Below are positions 15,670 through 22,482 of a stretch of DNA of 26,323 nt, piece by piece. Under the pieces are notes generated by a model. It was given only the letters and a program-made list of their open reading frames with translations, was not told the DNA's origin and searched no databases. The stretch is taken from NCBI GenBank assembly GCA_030447145.1, contig JAUJLY010000005.1, forward strand, positions 1 to 26,323, read 5' to 3'. Within the stretch, counting starts at the first letter, position 1. Every line of letters starts with the position of its first letter. Position numbers and translations under genes: made by a program. The stretch comes from Thermomicrobiales bacterium. GTDB taxonomy: Bacteria > Chloroflexota > Chloroflexia > Thermomicrobiales > UBA6265.

Positions 15670-15708
15670 TCTCCGTGTCGTGGTCTCGATCCGGAAAGGA
15701 CAGACTGT

Positions 15709-16587
15709 ATGCCCGGTGATCTCTGGCATCCCGGTGGCCCGAACATTGTCGTCCACGGCGACAATGCCGATACCCTGCCGTTGCTCCCAGACGCCGCTTT
15801 CCGGCTGATCTATATCGATCCCCCGTTCAACACCGGCAGGATGCAGATGCGACAGGCCATGAAGACCGTTCGATCCCTCACCGGTACCCGGGTTGGTTTC
15901 AAGGGGCAATCGTACGAGACGATCAAGGGCACCCTCTTTGGCTACAACGACGACTTCGAGGATTACTGGGGCTTTCTGGAGCCGCGGCTGGAAGAGGCGT
16001 GGCGACTGCTGACCGACGATGGAACGCTCTATCTTCACCTCGATTATCGCGAGGTCCATTACGCGAAGGTCCTGCTTGATGCCCTCTTCGGCCGGGAGTG
16101 CTTTCTCAACGAGATTATCTGGGCCTATGATTATGGCGGTCGCTCACGGCGCAAATGGCCATCCAAGCACGACACGATCCTCGTCTACGTGAAGGATCCG
16201 AAGCAGTACTACTTCGACAGTGACGCAGTGGATCGCGAGCCCTACATGGCGCCGGGACTCGTGACGCCGGAGAAAGTGGCGCTGGGAAAACTACCAACGG
16301 ATGTCTGGTGGCATACGATCGTCTCACCGACTGGCCGCGAAAAGACCGGCTATGCGACGCAGAAACCCGAGGGTGTTCTGCGGAGAGTTATCCAGGCCAG
16401 TAGTGCCCCGGGCGATTGGGTTCTGGATGCGTTCGCGGGGAGTGGCACCACGGGGGCCGTGGCGAGTCAACTGGGGCGGAGATTCGTGTTGGTCGACTCA
16501 CATCCGGACGCGATCGCAGTCATGCGGCAGCGGTTCAGCCAGGATGCCACCGTGCGCTTTGTCCCCCTTGCTGTCGGCAGCGCATAA
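15709..16587 (+). CDS. Orphan DNA methyltransferase (N6-adenine or N4-cytosine, beta-class order)
   Basis: The 292-residue enzyme has the catalytic motif IV LIYIDPPFNTG (about 33-43) before the S-adenosylmethionine motif I DAFAGSGTTG (about 240-249). That order defines the beta class, which methylates exocyclic amino groups. Motif X-like NIVVHGDNADTLPLLPD lies at the N-terminus and TQKPEGVLRRVI (motif IX/X region) before motif I. The central part is the likely target-recognition region. AAAGGA lies 8 nt before the ATG. No restriction nuclease gene is adjacent: upstream is the lipid operon (39 nt away), downstream a perfect inverted repeat and a convergent gene. A regulatory or protective orphan methylase is the simplest reading; the recognition site is unknown. 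Confidence 0.9.
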   Translation: MPGDLWHPGGPNIVVHGDNADTLPLLPDAAFRLIYIDPPFNTGRMQMRQAMKTVRSLTGTRVGFKGQSYETIKGTLFGYNDDFEDYWGFLEPRLEEAWRLLTDDGTLYLHLDYREVHYAKVLLDALFGRECFLNEIIWAYDYGGRSRRKWPSKHDTILVYVKDPKQYYFDSDAVDREPYMAPGLVTPEKVALGKLPTDVWWHTIVSPTGREKTGYATQKPEGVLRRVIQASSAPGDWVLDAFAGSGTTGAVASQLGRRFVLVDSHPDAIAVMRQRFSQDATVRFVPLAVGSA

Positions 16588-16590
16588 GGA

Positions 16591-16624
16591 GAGCGTTCGT
16601 CCTTCGACCGAAGGACGAACGCTC
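16591..16624. terminator. Perfect 15-bp inverted repeat between convergent genes
   Basis: GAGCGTTCGTCCTTC and its exact complement flank the loop GACC, three bases after the methyltransferase stop. No U-tract follows on either strand. It is probably a bidirectional terminator or mRNA-stabilising hairpin. Confidence 0.65.
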
Positions 16625-16644
16625 GATCCCGAAGCAAGTTGCGA

Positions 16645-17862
16645 CTATTCGTTGACGTTTACCGGGATCTCATAGATAGCGTTGAAGCCATATCCCCGGG
16701 CATTCCAGGGCACATCCAGCGGTTGCTGCAGGCCGCGATCATCGGTTGCACGGGATCTAAGGGTGTGCTCGCCCGGGATCGCATCCCATGGGTGCTCGAA
16801 GCGAACCCAGGAGGTTCGGCCAGCTTCTTCGGTGATGGTGGCTTCCTCCCAGTCCGTGCCGCCATCGACACTGACCTCTACCTTGGTGATGCCACCAAAG
16901 CCCGACCACGCGAAGCCGGAAATCGTTTGCGAGCCTGCATCCAGCGTGGAACCGGTGCCAGGAATCGTGATAACAGACTTCACGGGCATTTCGCGAACGG
17001 GGCGCAGGATCGTGCCATCCTCATTGACGACAACATAGCTCTCCACGTTGAAGTGACCCTGGAAAGGTTGGTCGATCACGTCCAGGCCGACGATCCATTT
17101 TTTCGACGCAATGCCGCCCCACCCGGGAACGAGCAATCGGACGGGACCGCCGTTCGGCTTCGGCAAATCTTCGCCGTTCATCTGCCAGACAAGCATCACA
17201 TCCGGGTCGTACGCCATCTCTATAGGGAGACCGCGCTGCATGTCGTCGAAGTCTCCGCCCTGGGAGACAACATCGATTGCCCCTTGCTTGACGCCCGCCT
17301 TGTCCAGGACATCGATCAGTGAGACACCCGTCCATTCGGCATTGCCAACAGTGCCGTTACCCCACTGGGTTCCCTCGACCTGATCCGGCTCCTTCGGGAA
17401 ACGGCCCCGGGTGTTTCCTGAGCATTCAAGGAATGCGGCGATTGTGCGTTGCTCCATACTCTAGAGATCAGCGAGCGAAAGCTCAAGTTCCTCATTGACG
17501 AGGCCAGTCACCTTAAGGCGCCACTCGGCCGGATCGATATCGACGAAGAGGGGACCGTTGGAGCGAATGAAGAAGAGGTCGTTGGGCGTCAGGAATTCGT
17601 CGTAGCCATCCATCGGCATCTCGAACGTCGTGGTGCCCTGCTGGATGAGATCCTGGTTCTTCCCGACCTCGGCAAGAATTTCCTCCCCGGTCGGCGTGGC
17701 CGCTGGCGACGCATCCTGGGCGAAGGCGGATTTCTGCAGTATTGAGGCGATCACCGGAGCCGAGAACCCTGCCGCAGCAAGCCGTCCGATCAATTGGCGG
17801 CGGTTCATGCCGTATCCCGGTTCGCTTGGGGCGAGTGCCGAAGGACGGGTTGGGCTGCTCAT
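16645..17862 (-). pseudogene. Sulfite-oxidase family molybdoenzyme interrupted by an in-frame TAG
   Basis: Reading through one TAG at 17461-17463 gives a 405-residue protein, the normal family length. The start (17862, AAGGGA upstream) leads into a Tat signal peptide (MNRRQLIGRLAAAGF ... AFAQ, about 19-50). Next come the family motif DLFFIRSNGP and the stretch EWRLKVTGLVNEELELSLADL. After the stop, SMEQRTIAAFLECSGNTRG contains the conserved molybdenum-ligand Cys (ECSGN). Then VPGWGGIASKKWI and a C-terminal Mo-co dimerisation domain (GFAWSGFGGITKVEVSVDGG). The amber thus cuts the gene before the Mo-ligand Cys, and both halves are otherwise intact and in the same frame. The product would be a periplasmic, molybdopterin-dependent oxidoreductase. 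Options are a nonsense mutation, a sequencing error or readthrough. An ATG two codons after the stop has no good ribosome site. Confidence 0.88.
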
Positions 17863-17888
17863 GAGGGGTTCCCTTCTCCTGAATATAA

Positions 17889-17918
17889 CGAGTATTGCTT
17901 GTCCGATTCTCCGAGTAT
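17889..17918. promoter_or_regulatory. Direct repeat in the divergent molybdoenzyme/CDF promoter region
   Basis: CGAGTAT occurs twice (17889-17895 and 17912-17918), 23 nt apart, about two helical turns, in an AT-rich patch between the divergent genes. It could be an operator, but no regulator gene is adjacent. Confidence 0.25.
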
Positions 17919-18018
17919 AGACCCAAACTGGCAGAAGGGAACTCCTGACGGCGGCATCCATCGGCATGGCACGTGCACGTACTGTGATGATGAAAACCTA
18001 CTGCAGAAGGAATCCCAT

Positions 18019-19037
18019 ATGTCCCATCAGGCACTGGATAGCAACCATCACCATGGCAATGCGGAGGAATCCCCTGAGCGCGCGAACCGTCGTCCGCTGG
18101 CGATCGCGCTTCTCATCACCGGGCTCTTTCTCGTCGTGGAGACCATTGGGGGGTTGATCACCGGATCGCTGGCCCTGCTGGCGGATGCTGGGCACATGGC
18201 AACCGATGTCGCCGCGCTTGCGCTCTCGCTCTTCGCGATCTGGCGCGCCCAGCGACCCGCCACACCCGAGCGATCCTACGGCTTCGCCCGCGCCGAGGTG
18301 TTGGCAGCGCTGGTCAATGCCGCGACCCTGGTCGCGATCTCGATCTACATATTCTGGGAGGCCTTTAGTCGTATTGGCGCGCCACCGGAGGTCGACAGCG
18401 GGCCGATGCTGGCGGTGGCCTCGGCAGGCCTGGGGCAAACGCGGTGTCGGCCTGGGTCCTGATGCGCGGCGGTGGTCACGAGCACAACCTCAATACCCGT
18501 GGTGCGTTCTGGCACGTCGTGGGTGACATGTTGGGTTCGGTCGGCGCAATTGTGGCGGCACTGGTGATGCTCGCGACGGGATGGTATCTGGCCGACCCGA
18601 TCCTCTCCGCCGGTATCGGGCTGCTTATTCTCTGGAGTTCGTGGAAGTTGTTGAGAGAATCGGTCGAGGTTCTCCTTGAGGCAACACCGAAGGGGATCGA
18701 TGCGATGGAGGTACGCGCGGTGATGGCTCAAGTCGAGGGAGTCTCGGGCGTGCACGATCTGCACATCTGGACCGTGACCTCCGGGCTCATTGCCTTAAGC
18801 GCTCACGTTGAGATAACGGCCGGGAGGGATTGGCATCAGCTGCTTGACCAGTGTACGCACCCACTCCGTGAGCACTTCGGCATTGCCCATGTGACGTTGC
18901 AGCCTGAAATACTCGATGATTCCATGAGACGCTTTGACGGTTGCTCACTGGATACCGAGGAGGGGCGCAATGCATGCCGGATGGCGCTCCCGGTGCCTTC
19001 CCTGAATCCTCGGCATGGGCAGACCCACCAGCACTGA
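18019..19037 (+). pseudogene. CDF-family cation exporter (CzcD/ZitB-like) with a frameshift
   Basis: The gene starts at an ATG with AAGGA 8 nt upstream and has a His-rich N-terminus (SNHHHGN). The first frame covers four spans, with the metal-site motif LLADAGHMATDV. It ends prematurely at 18462 after the frame is lost at the GGGG run 18432-18435. The second frame resumes as NAVSAWVLMRGGGHEHNLNT, with the second metal site HVVGDMLGSVG and the cytoplasmic domain (VHDLHIWTVTSGLIALSAHV), to a stop at 19037. One added base at the G run restores a full-length exporter of about 339 residues. CDF proteins export Zn, Co, Cd or Mn by proton exchange. Both halves look well conserved, so the lesion is recent or an indel error in a homopolymer. 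Confidence 0.88.
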
Positions 19038-19040
19038 GTA

Positions 19041-19418
19041 TCAGGCGCTGACTGCTTTCGTCGCCCACACTCCTACGAAGCAGGCGAGGAGCCCGAGGAG
19101 ATTGCTACTAATGACGTAGAGCAGCGTCACTGACCATCGGCCCTCCTGTATAAGGCGGACGGCTTCGTAGGTGTAGCTGCTGAAGGTGGTGTATCCGCCG
19201 AGGAACCCGGTCACCGCCAGTTGCCTCCAGAGGCGATCATCGACGACGCGGTCGGTCAGGACTGTGACGATCACGCCGATCAGGAAAGCTCCCGTCAGGT
19301 TGACGATCAGGGTGCCGTAGGGGAAAAGTGTTCCCAGTCGGTGCGTGATCGCGTGACCAAGGAAGTAGCGCGCGTTCGCCCCGAGAAATCCACCGATCCC
19401 AATCCAGAAAAACTCCAT
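19041..19418 (-). CDS. crcB: CrcB/Fluc fluoride channel
   Basis: The 125-residue protein has four membrane spans and the family motifs in order: GIGGFLGANARYFLG (N-terminal), PYGTLIVNLTGAFLIG with the pore Asn, and GFLGGYTTFSSYTYEA with the Phe and Ser/Thr track of the fluoride path. It forms dual-topology dimers that export fluoride. I chose the ATG at 19418 because AAGGA lies 5 nt upstream; ATGs at 19424 and 19436 would be longer. It is a single-gene channel as in proteobacteria rather than a split pair. It overlaps nothing but ends only 3 nt from the convergent CDF gene. No fluoride riboswitch core was found upstream. Confidence 0.93.
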   Translation of the reverse strand: MEFFWIGIGGFLGANARYFLGHAITHRLGTLFPYGTLIVNLTGAFLIGVIVTVLTDRVVDDRLWRQLAVTGFLGGYTTFSSYTYEAVRLIQEGRWSVTLLYVISSNLLGLLACFVGVWATKAVSA

Positions 19419-19507
19419 GCCCATCCTTCCCCGCATCAGCCCGAGTGTACCCGACGGAATCGCGTATGCTCATCCGTCGAACAATGTCGTCAATCGGGGG
19501 GGATGTG

Positions 19508-20278
19508 ATGGAAGCTGAGCTCAACTCCATGCGGGATGTTGCAGTCCGCCTGGCACAGGCGGCTGGCCGCTATGCGGTAGCGGAGCTTGAGGGCAACCTC
19601 GGGATCGAGGCCAAGGGCAATGGCTCGGACGTTGTCACGCGGGTGGACCACGAGGCCGAGCGCCGGATCGTCGCCGGAATCCGTGATGCATTTCCGCATC
19701 ACACAATCCTTGGTGAGGAATCGGGCCGGCATGGTGACCGGGATGCTGCGGTTCGCTGGCTGGTTGACCCGTTGGACGGCACGAATAACTACGTGATGGG
19801 CTTGCCCATGTTCGGCGTCTGTCTCACCGCATGTCTCGGCGATGAACCGGTTGTCGCGGTGGTTCATGACAGCGTGCGGGATATCACCACCTCGGCCATT
19901 CGCGATGGCGGGGCGATTCGGGGAGAACGCCGCCTGACCCTCGGCGAGGCACCACCACTGAACCGGGCTACGCTCTCCTGGACCCAGGGCTATGCCGTGT
20001 GCTACGACGATCCCTTTCGTACCCGCGCGATGGAGTCGATGGAGCGGGCAACGAAGCGCGTCCTGCGAACGTGGTCGCCATCCATCGACTGGGGGTTGGT
20101 GGCTGCCGGTCACATCGGTGCCTTTGTCGCCTACAGGAACGAGGTCTGGGATCTCGTCGGTGGCGCGCTGATAGTGCAGGAGGCTGGTGGTGTAGTGCAC
20201 CACGCTCCGGACCACGACTGTGTCATCGCCGGGCATGCAGATACGGTCCTGGAGCTGCGGTCACTGCTCGGCGTCTAG
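19508..20278 (+). CDS. Inositol-monophosphatase family phosphatase
   Basis: The 256-residue soluble enzyme has the lithium-sensitive metal-site motifs: ILGEESG (Glu70-Glu71), WLVDPLDGTNNYVMGLP (about 85-100) and the C-terminal VWDLVGGALIVQEAGG. These bind two or three Mg ions and hydrolyse sugar or inositol monophosphates, or act on FBP or PAP in related clades. The chosen ATG follows a G-rich run (GGGGGGGAT) used as ribosome binding site. Because a PimA-like and a PI-synthase-like gene lie 4-6 kb away, inositol phosphate is a reasonable substrate, but this is inference. It is divergent from crcB and ends in TAG, 48 nt before the next gene start. Confidence 0.88.
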   Translation: MEAELNSMRDVAVRLAQAAGRYAVAELEGNLGIEAKGNGSDVVTRVDHEAERRIVAGIRDAFPHHTILGEESGRHGDRDAAVRWLVDPLDGTNNYVMGLPMFGVCLTACLGDEPVVAVVHDSVRDITTSAIRDGGAIRGERRLTLGEAPPLNRATLSWTQGYAVCYDDPFRTRAMESMERATKRVLRTWSPSIDWGLVAAGHIGAFVAYRNEVWDLVGGALIVQEAGGVVHHAPDHDCVIAGHADTVLELRSLLGV

Positions 20279-20326
20279 GTTCACGTGCGATGATGGGACA
20301 AACATCCCGATATCCGGAGGATTGCC

Positions 20327-21180
20327 ATGAGCACAGAACGTTTCCTTCCGTCCTGACCATCAGTGTCGTCCAGACGAATTCGCAAGATGACAAGCGGGCC
20401 AATATTGCCGAAGCGCTGGCCGGGATCGATCGTGCGGCACGGATGGGTGCGCGCTTCGTGACGCTGCCTGAGACATGGACCCATCTTGGGACGGGCAATG
20501 GGGATCATGCGGCTGCGGAGCCGATTCCCGGGGACCTCACGCGGCTCCTCGCCGACAAGGCGCGTGAGCACAGCATCTGGTTGCACGCAGGGAGCATTCA
20601 CGAGCGGGTGTCCGAGCATGACAAGCTCTATAACGCCACCGTCTTGTTCGACCCCTCGGGAGATATCGTTGCCCGGTACCGAAAGATGCACCTCTTCGAT
20701 GTCGATATCACCGGCCACGCGGCCTACCGGGAGTCGGACACCATCGAACCCGGCGAGGAGATGGTGACGTTCGACCTGGACGGCGTCCGGGTTGGACTGG
20801 CCATCTGTTACGACATCCGGTTTCCCGAGCTCTTCCGCATTCTCGCGCTCCGCGGCGCGGAGATCATCATGCTCCCATCGGCCTTTACCCTGATGACCGG
20901 CAAGGATCACTGGGAGCCACTGATCCGGGCACGTGCGATCGAGAACAGCGTCTTCATGGTCGCTGCGGCCTAGGTAGGGAGCCATCCCCCGAATCGCATG
21001 TGCTATGGGAGCTCCATGGTGGTCGATCCGTGGGGCATTGTGCTGGCGCAGGCAGGAGACATCCCGACGGTGGTCACGGCAACTCTGGAGCTGGAGGAGC
21101 TGGCGCGTGTGCGGGCACAGATTCCGTCACTCACGAACCGGATTTCCGCATCCTACGCCTGGTCGGATGGTCGGGAATAG
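20327..21180 (+). pseudogene. Nitrilase-superfamily carbon-nitrogen hydrolase, disrupted twice
   Basis: The catalytic triad is intact: Glu in VTLPETW, Lys in YRKMHLFD, Cys in LAICYDIRFPELFR, so this is a carbon-nitrogen hydrolase, probably of the omega-amidase/NIT group. Two lesions are seen. First, the best start (ATG 20327, preceded by GGAGG at 20314-20318) reads nine codons MSTERFLPS and then meets TGA; the enzyme frame continues one base out of phase from LTISVVQTN. Second, an in-frame TAG at 20971-20973 lies where relatives usually have Gln (ENSVFMVAAA-stop-VGSHP), followed by CYGSSMVVDPWG in the same frame to 21180. Without both lesions the length would be about 284 residues, normal for the family. 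An alternative start at 20290 avoids the frameshift but has no ribosome site and encodes an unlikely N-terminus. Confidence 0.83.
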
Positions 21181-21193
21181 ATCGCAATATATG

Positions 21194-21222
21194 TTGACGC
21201 TGGATGGACGTGCGTGTTAAAG
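21194..21222 (+). promoter_or_regulatory. Promoter of the 15-codon transcription unit
   Basis: TTGACG (21194-21199), a 17-nt spacer and TTAAAG (21217-21222) form a good sigma70-type promoter, with a start near 21229. It follows the nitrilase stop by 13 nt. Confidence 0.65.
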
Positions 21223-21287
21223 TTCCCACGAGGTCGGGAGCACCGCCGACCGGACGCTCACGACTCCAACCGATCAGGGTAAAGGAG

Positions 21288-21367
21288 GTGATGCCCATGA
21301 GTAGCGATTGTACGGGCATCACGGTGGAGGTTTCGCGCGCCTAGCGCACGGAACAGCCGTGATGCCC
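21288..21367 (+). promoter_or_regulatory. Mutually exclusive hairpins over the small ORF
   Basis: Segment GGGCATCACGG (21314-21324) can pair with GTGATGCCC upstream (21288-21296, 9 bp, start codon in the loop) or with CCGTGATGCCC downstream (21357-21367, 11 bp). The first pairing sequesters the end of the Shine-Dalgarno sequence and the start; the second frees it. This is the layout of an RNA switch or translation-coupled fold. Confidence 0.7.
21297..21344 (+). CDS. 15-codon small ORF with an unusually long Shine-Dalgarno sequence
   Basis: The ORF reads MSSDCTGITVEVSRA followed by TAG. It is preceded by AAAGGAGGTGAT (21281-21292), which is complementary to about 12 bases of the standard 16S rRNA 3' end, with GGAGG 8 nt from the ATG. 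This is the strongest ribosome binding site in the window. The promoter lies about 70 nt upstream of the start and a strong terminator 28 nt after the stop, so the transcript would be about 175-180 nt and carry nothing else. The peptide is soluble, not hydrophobic, with a single Cys. I do not recognise it. It could be a functional micro-peptide, a leader-type ORF without a downstream gene, or a dual-function small RNA. Confidence 0.6.
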   Translation: MSSDCTGITVEVSRA

Positions 21368-21371
21368 AAAG

Positions 21372-21405
21372 CAAAAAGGCCGGCCCGCGTGGGCCGGCCT
21401 TTTTG
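21372..21405 (+). terminator. Strong intrinsic terminator of the small unit
   Basis: AAAAAGGCCGGCCC, loop GCGT, then the exact complement GGGCCGGCCTTTTT. The 14-bp perfect stem with flanking A and T runs works on both strands. Confidence 0.9.
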
Positions 21406-21468
21406 TGCGCCCGGAACCCGCGCGAAGGCTATGGGACGAGATCTACGCCAGTAGTGCAGCGAGCCATT

Positions 21469-21721
21469 TCTAGACTTTGGGCAGTTTTCAAAGAGGCTGC
21501 ATCTCTGTCACGTCTGTCGTCTGTAGCGGAGGACTTGCGGGGCATGCTGTCTGTTTGCGTCCACGAATGCAGCAATGTCCTCCTGGCATGCCGCGAGGGT
21601 CGAGATTGCTGCGGCAGCGAGCCCCCGGCTGAGCCTGCAAGGCGAAAAGCGGCAGCGAGCGCTTCGCAACACCCTCTGCCTGGCAGGTCTGAAGCATCAA
21701 TCTCATGACAAATCGCTCTAT
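21469..21721. repeat. Dispersed intergenic repeat, copy B
   Basis: This is the longest copy. It aligns with copy A across about 205 bp and has an extra block near 21611-21660 bounded by a 12-bp direct duplication GCGGCAGCGAGC (21611-21622 and 21649-21660). The hairpin arms are GGAGGACTTGC (21528-21538) and GCAATGTCCTCC (21572-21583), 11 pairs with one bulge. Minus-strand translation of the core gives CQEDIAAFVDANRQHAPQVL, matching copies A and C. Confidence 0.87.
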
Positions 21722-21747
21722 GCAGCTGGAAAACGAAGCCGTAATGC

Positions 21748-21786
21748 AAAACGGGCCGGCGGTGAAAATCACCGGTGGCCCGTTTT
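21748..21786 (-). terminator. Terminator of the L25 gene
   Basis: AAAACGGGCC / GGCCCGTTTT arms enclose an inner CGGTG / CACCG stem with a small internal mismatch. It lies 30 nt past the L25 stop and could act on both strands. Confidence 0.8.
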
Positions 21787-21816
21787 CGCATGCTGGTGGA
21801 GTGCAGAAGGGGAGGG

Positions 21817-22482
21817 TTACTCCTCGTCTGAGGATGCTTCCTCGCCGCCTTCGGCGGATTCCTCGCCCTCGGCAGCTTCGGCCTCTGTACCTTCCTCAGC
21901 TTCGGCTTCCACTTCCGGCTCAGCCTCGACGGCCATATGGATGACCGATGCGATCGTTGTTTCCGGGTCGGTCACGATCTGGACGTTCTCGGGAGGCGTA
22001 ATGTCGGCGATGTGGAGGGAGCTGCCGATGGCCGTGAGACCAGAGACATCGACCGCAATCTCGTGCGGGAGATTGGCCGGCAGGGCCTCGACCTCGATTT
22101 CGGTGAGGACCGTCTGGAGCACCCCACCTTCCTCGATCTCACCCTGGTTGTGAAGGGTGACAGGCACAGACTGTCGCAGCGTCACGGTCATGTTCGGCGC
22201 GAAGAAGTCGATGTGGAGGATGTCCTGGCGTACCGGATCCCGCTGAACCTCGCGGATCAGCACTGGCTGTGCGCCACCATCCCATGTCAGGGTGAAGATG
22301 GTTGAGTGGCCATGGGCCATGAAAAACTTGTTGAAATCGCGGCTGTTCACCGAGACGGAGACTGTCTCGTCAACAACCGGACCATAGACGACGCCCGGCA
22401 CGAGACCCTCACGACGAAGGCGCTTGACCTTCTTGCCGTGAATTGTCCGCGGCTCGGCCATCAGAATCAGCTCATTAGCCAT
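21817..22482 (-). CDS. rplY: Ribosomal protein bL25, long CTC form
   Basis: The 221-residue protein binds 5S rRNA in the large ribosomal subunit. The N-terminal domain (about 1-95) has MAEPRTIHGKKVKRLRREG, LVPGVVYG and QPVLIREVQRDPVRQDILHIDF, the classic L25 blocks. The C-terminal TL5/CTC beta domain (about 98-185) contains VPVTLHNQGEIEEGGVL and LPANLPHEIAVDVSGL. The last 35 residues are nearly all Glu, Ala, Gly and Ser, a strongly acidic tail. The ATG at 22482 has TAGGAG 8 nt upstream; the frame is open further but crosses repeat C. It is followed by a good terminator and is monocistronic. A peptidyl-tRNA hydrolase gene, its frequent partner, is not present here. Confidence 0.95.
   Translation of the reverse strand: MANELILMAEPRTIHGKKVKRLRREGLVPGVVYGPVVDETVSVSVNSRDFNKFFMAHGHSTIFTLTWDGGAQPVLIREVQRDPVRQDILHIDFFAPNMTVTLRQSVPVTLHNQGEIEEGGVLQTVLTEIEVEALPANLPHEIAVDVSGLTAIGSSLHIADITPPENVQIVTDPETTIASVIHMAVEAEPEVEAEAEEGTEAEAAEGEESAEGGEEASSDEE

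Noticed and set aside
17863..18018. Upstream in-frame extension of the CDF gene containing a CTYC motif
   Set aside because: The extension overlaps the divergent molybdoenzyme promoter and signal-peptide region, and the ATG at 18019 has a good AAGGA site.
19419..19507. Fluoride riboswitch upstream of crcB
   Set aside because: The interval is short and I could not find the conserved riboswitch core and pseudoknot sequences; only divergent promoter-like sequence is present.
16645..21180. Genome-wide reassignment of TAG to a sense codon
   Set aside because: TAG ends several intact genes at normal family lengths here, including the EamA transporter, the GT4 enzyme, the IMPase and the DppB-type permease, so a global recoding is not supported.
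21194..21405. Transcription attenuator controlling a downstream operon
   Set aside because: No plus-strand gene follows the terminator until 24993, so there is no target operon; it is treated as a stand-alone unit.
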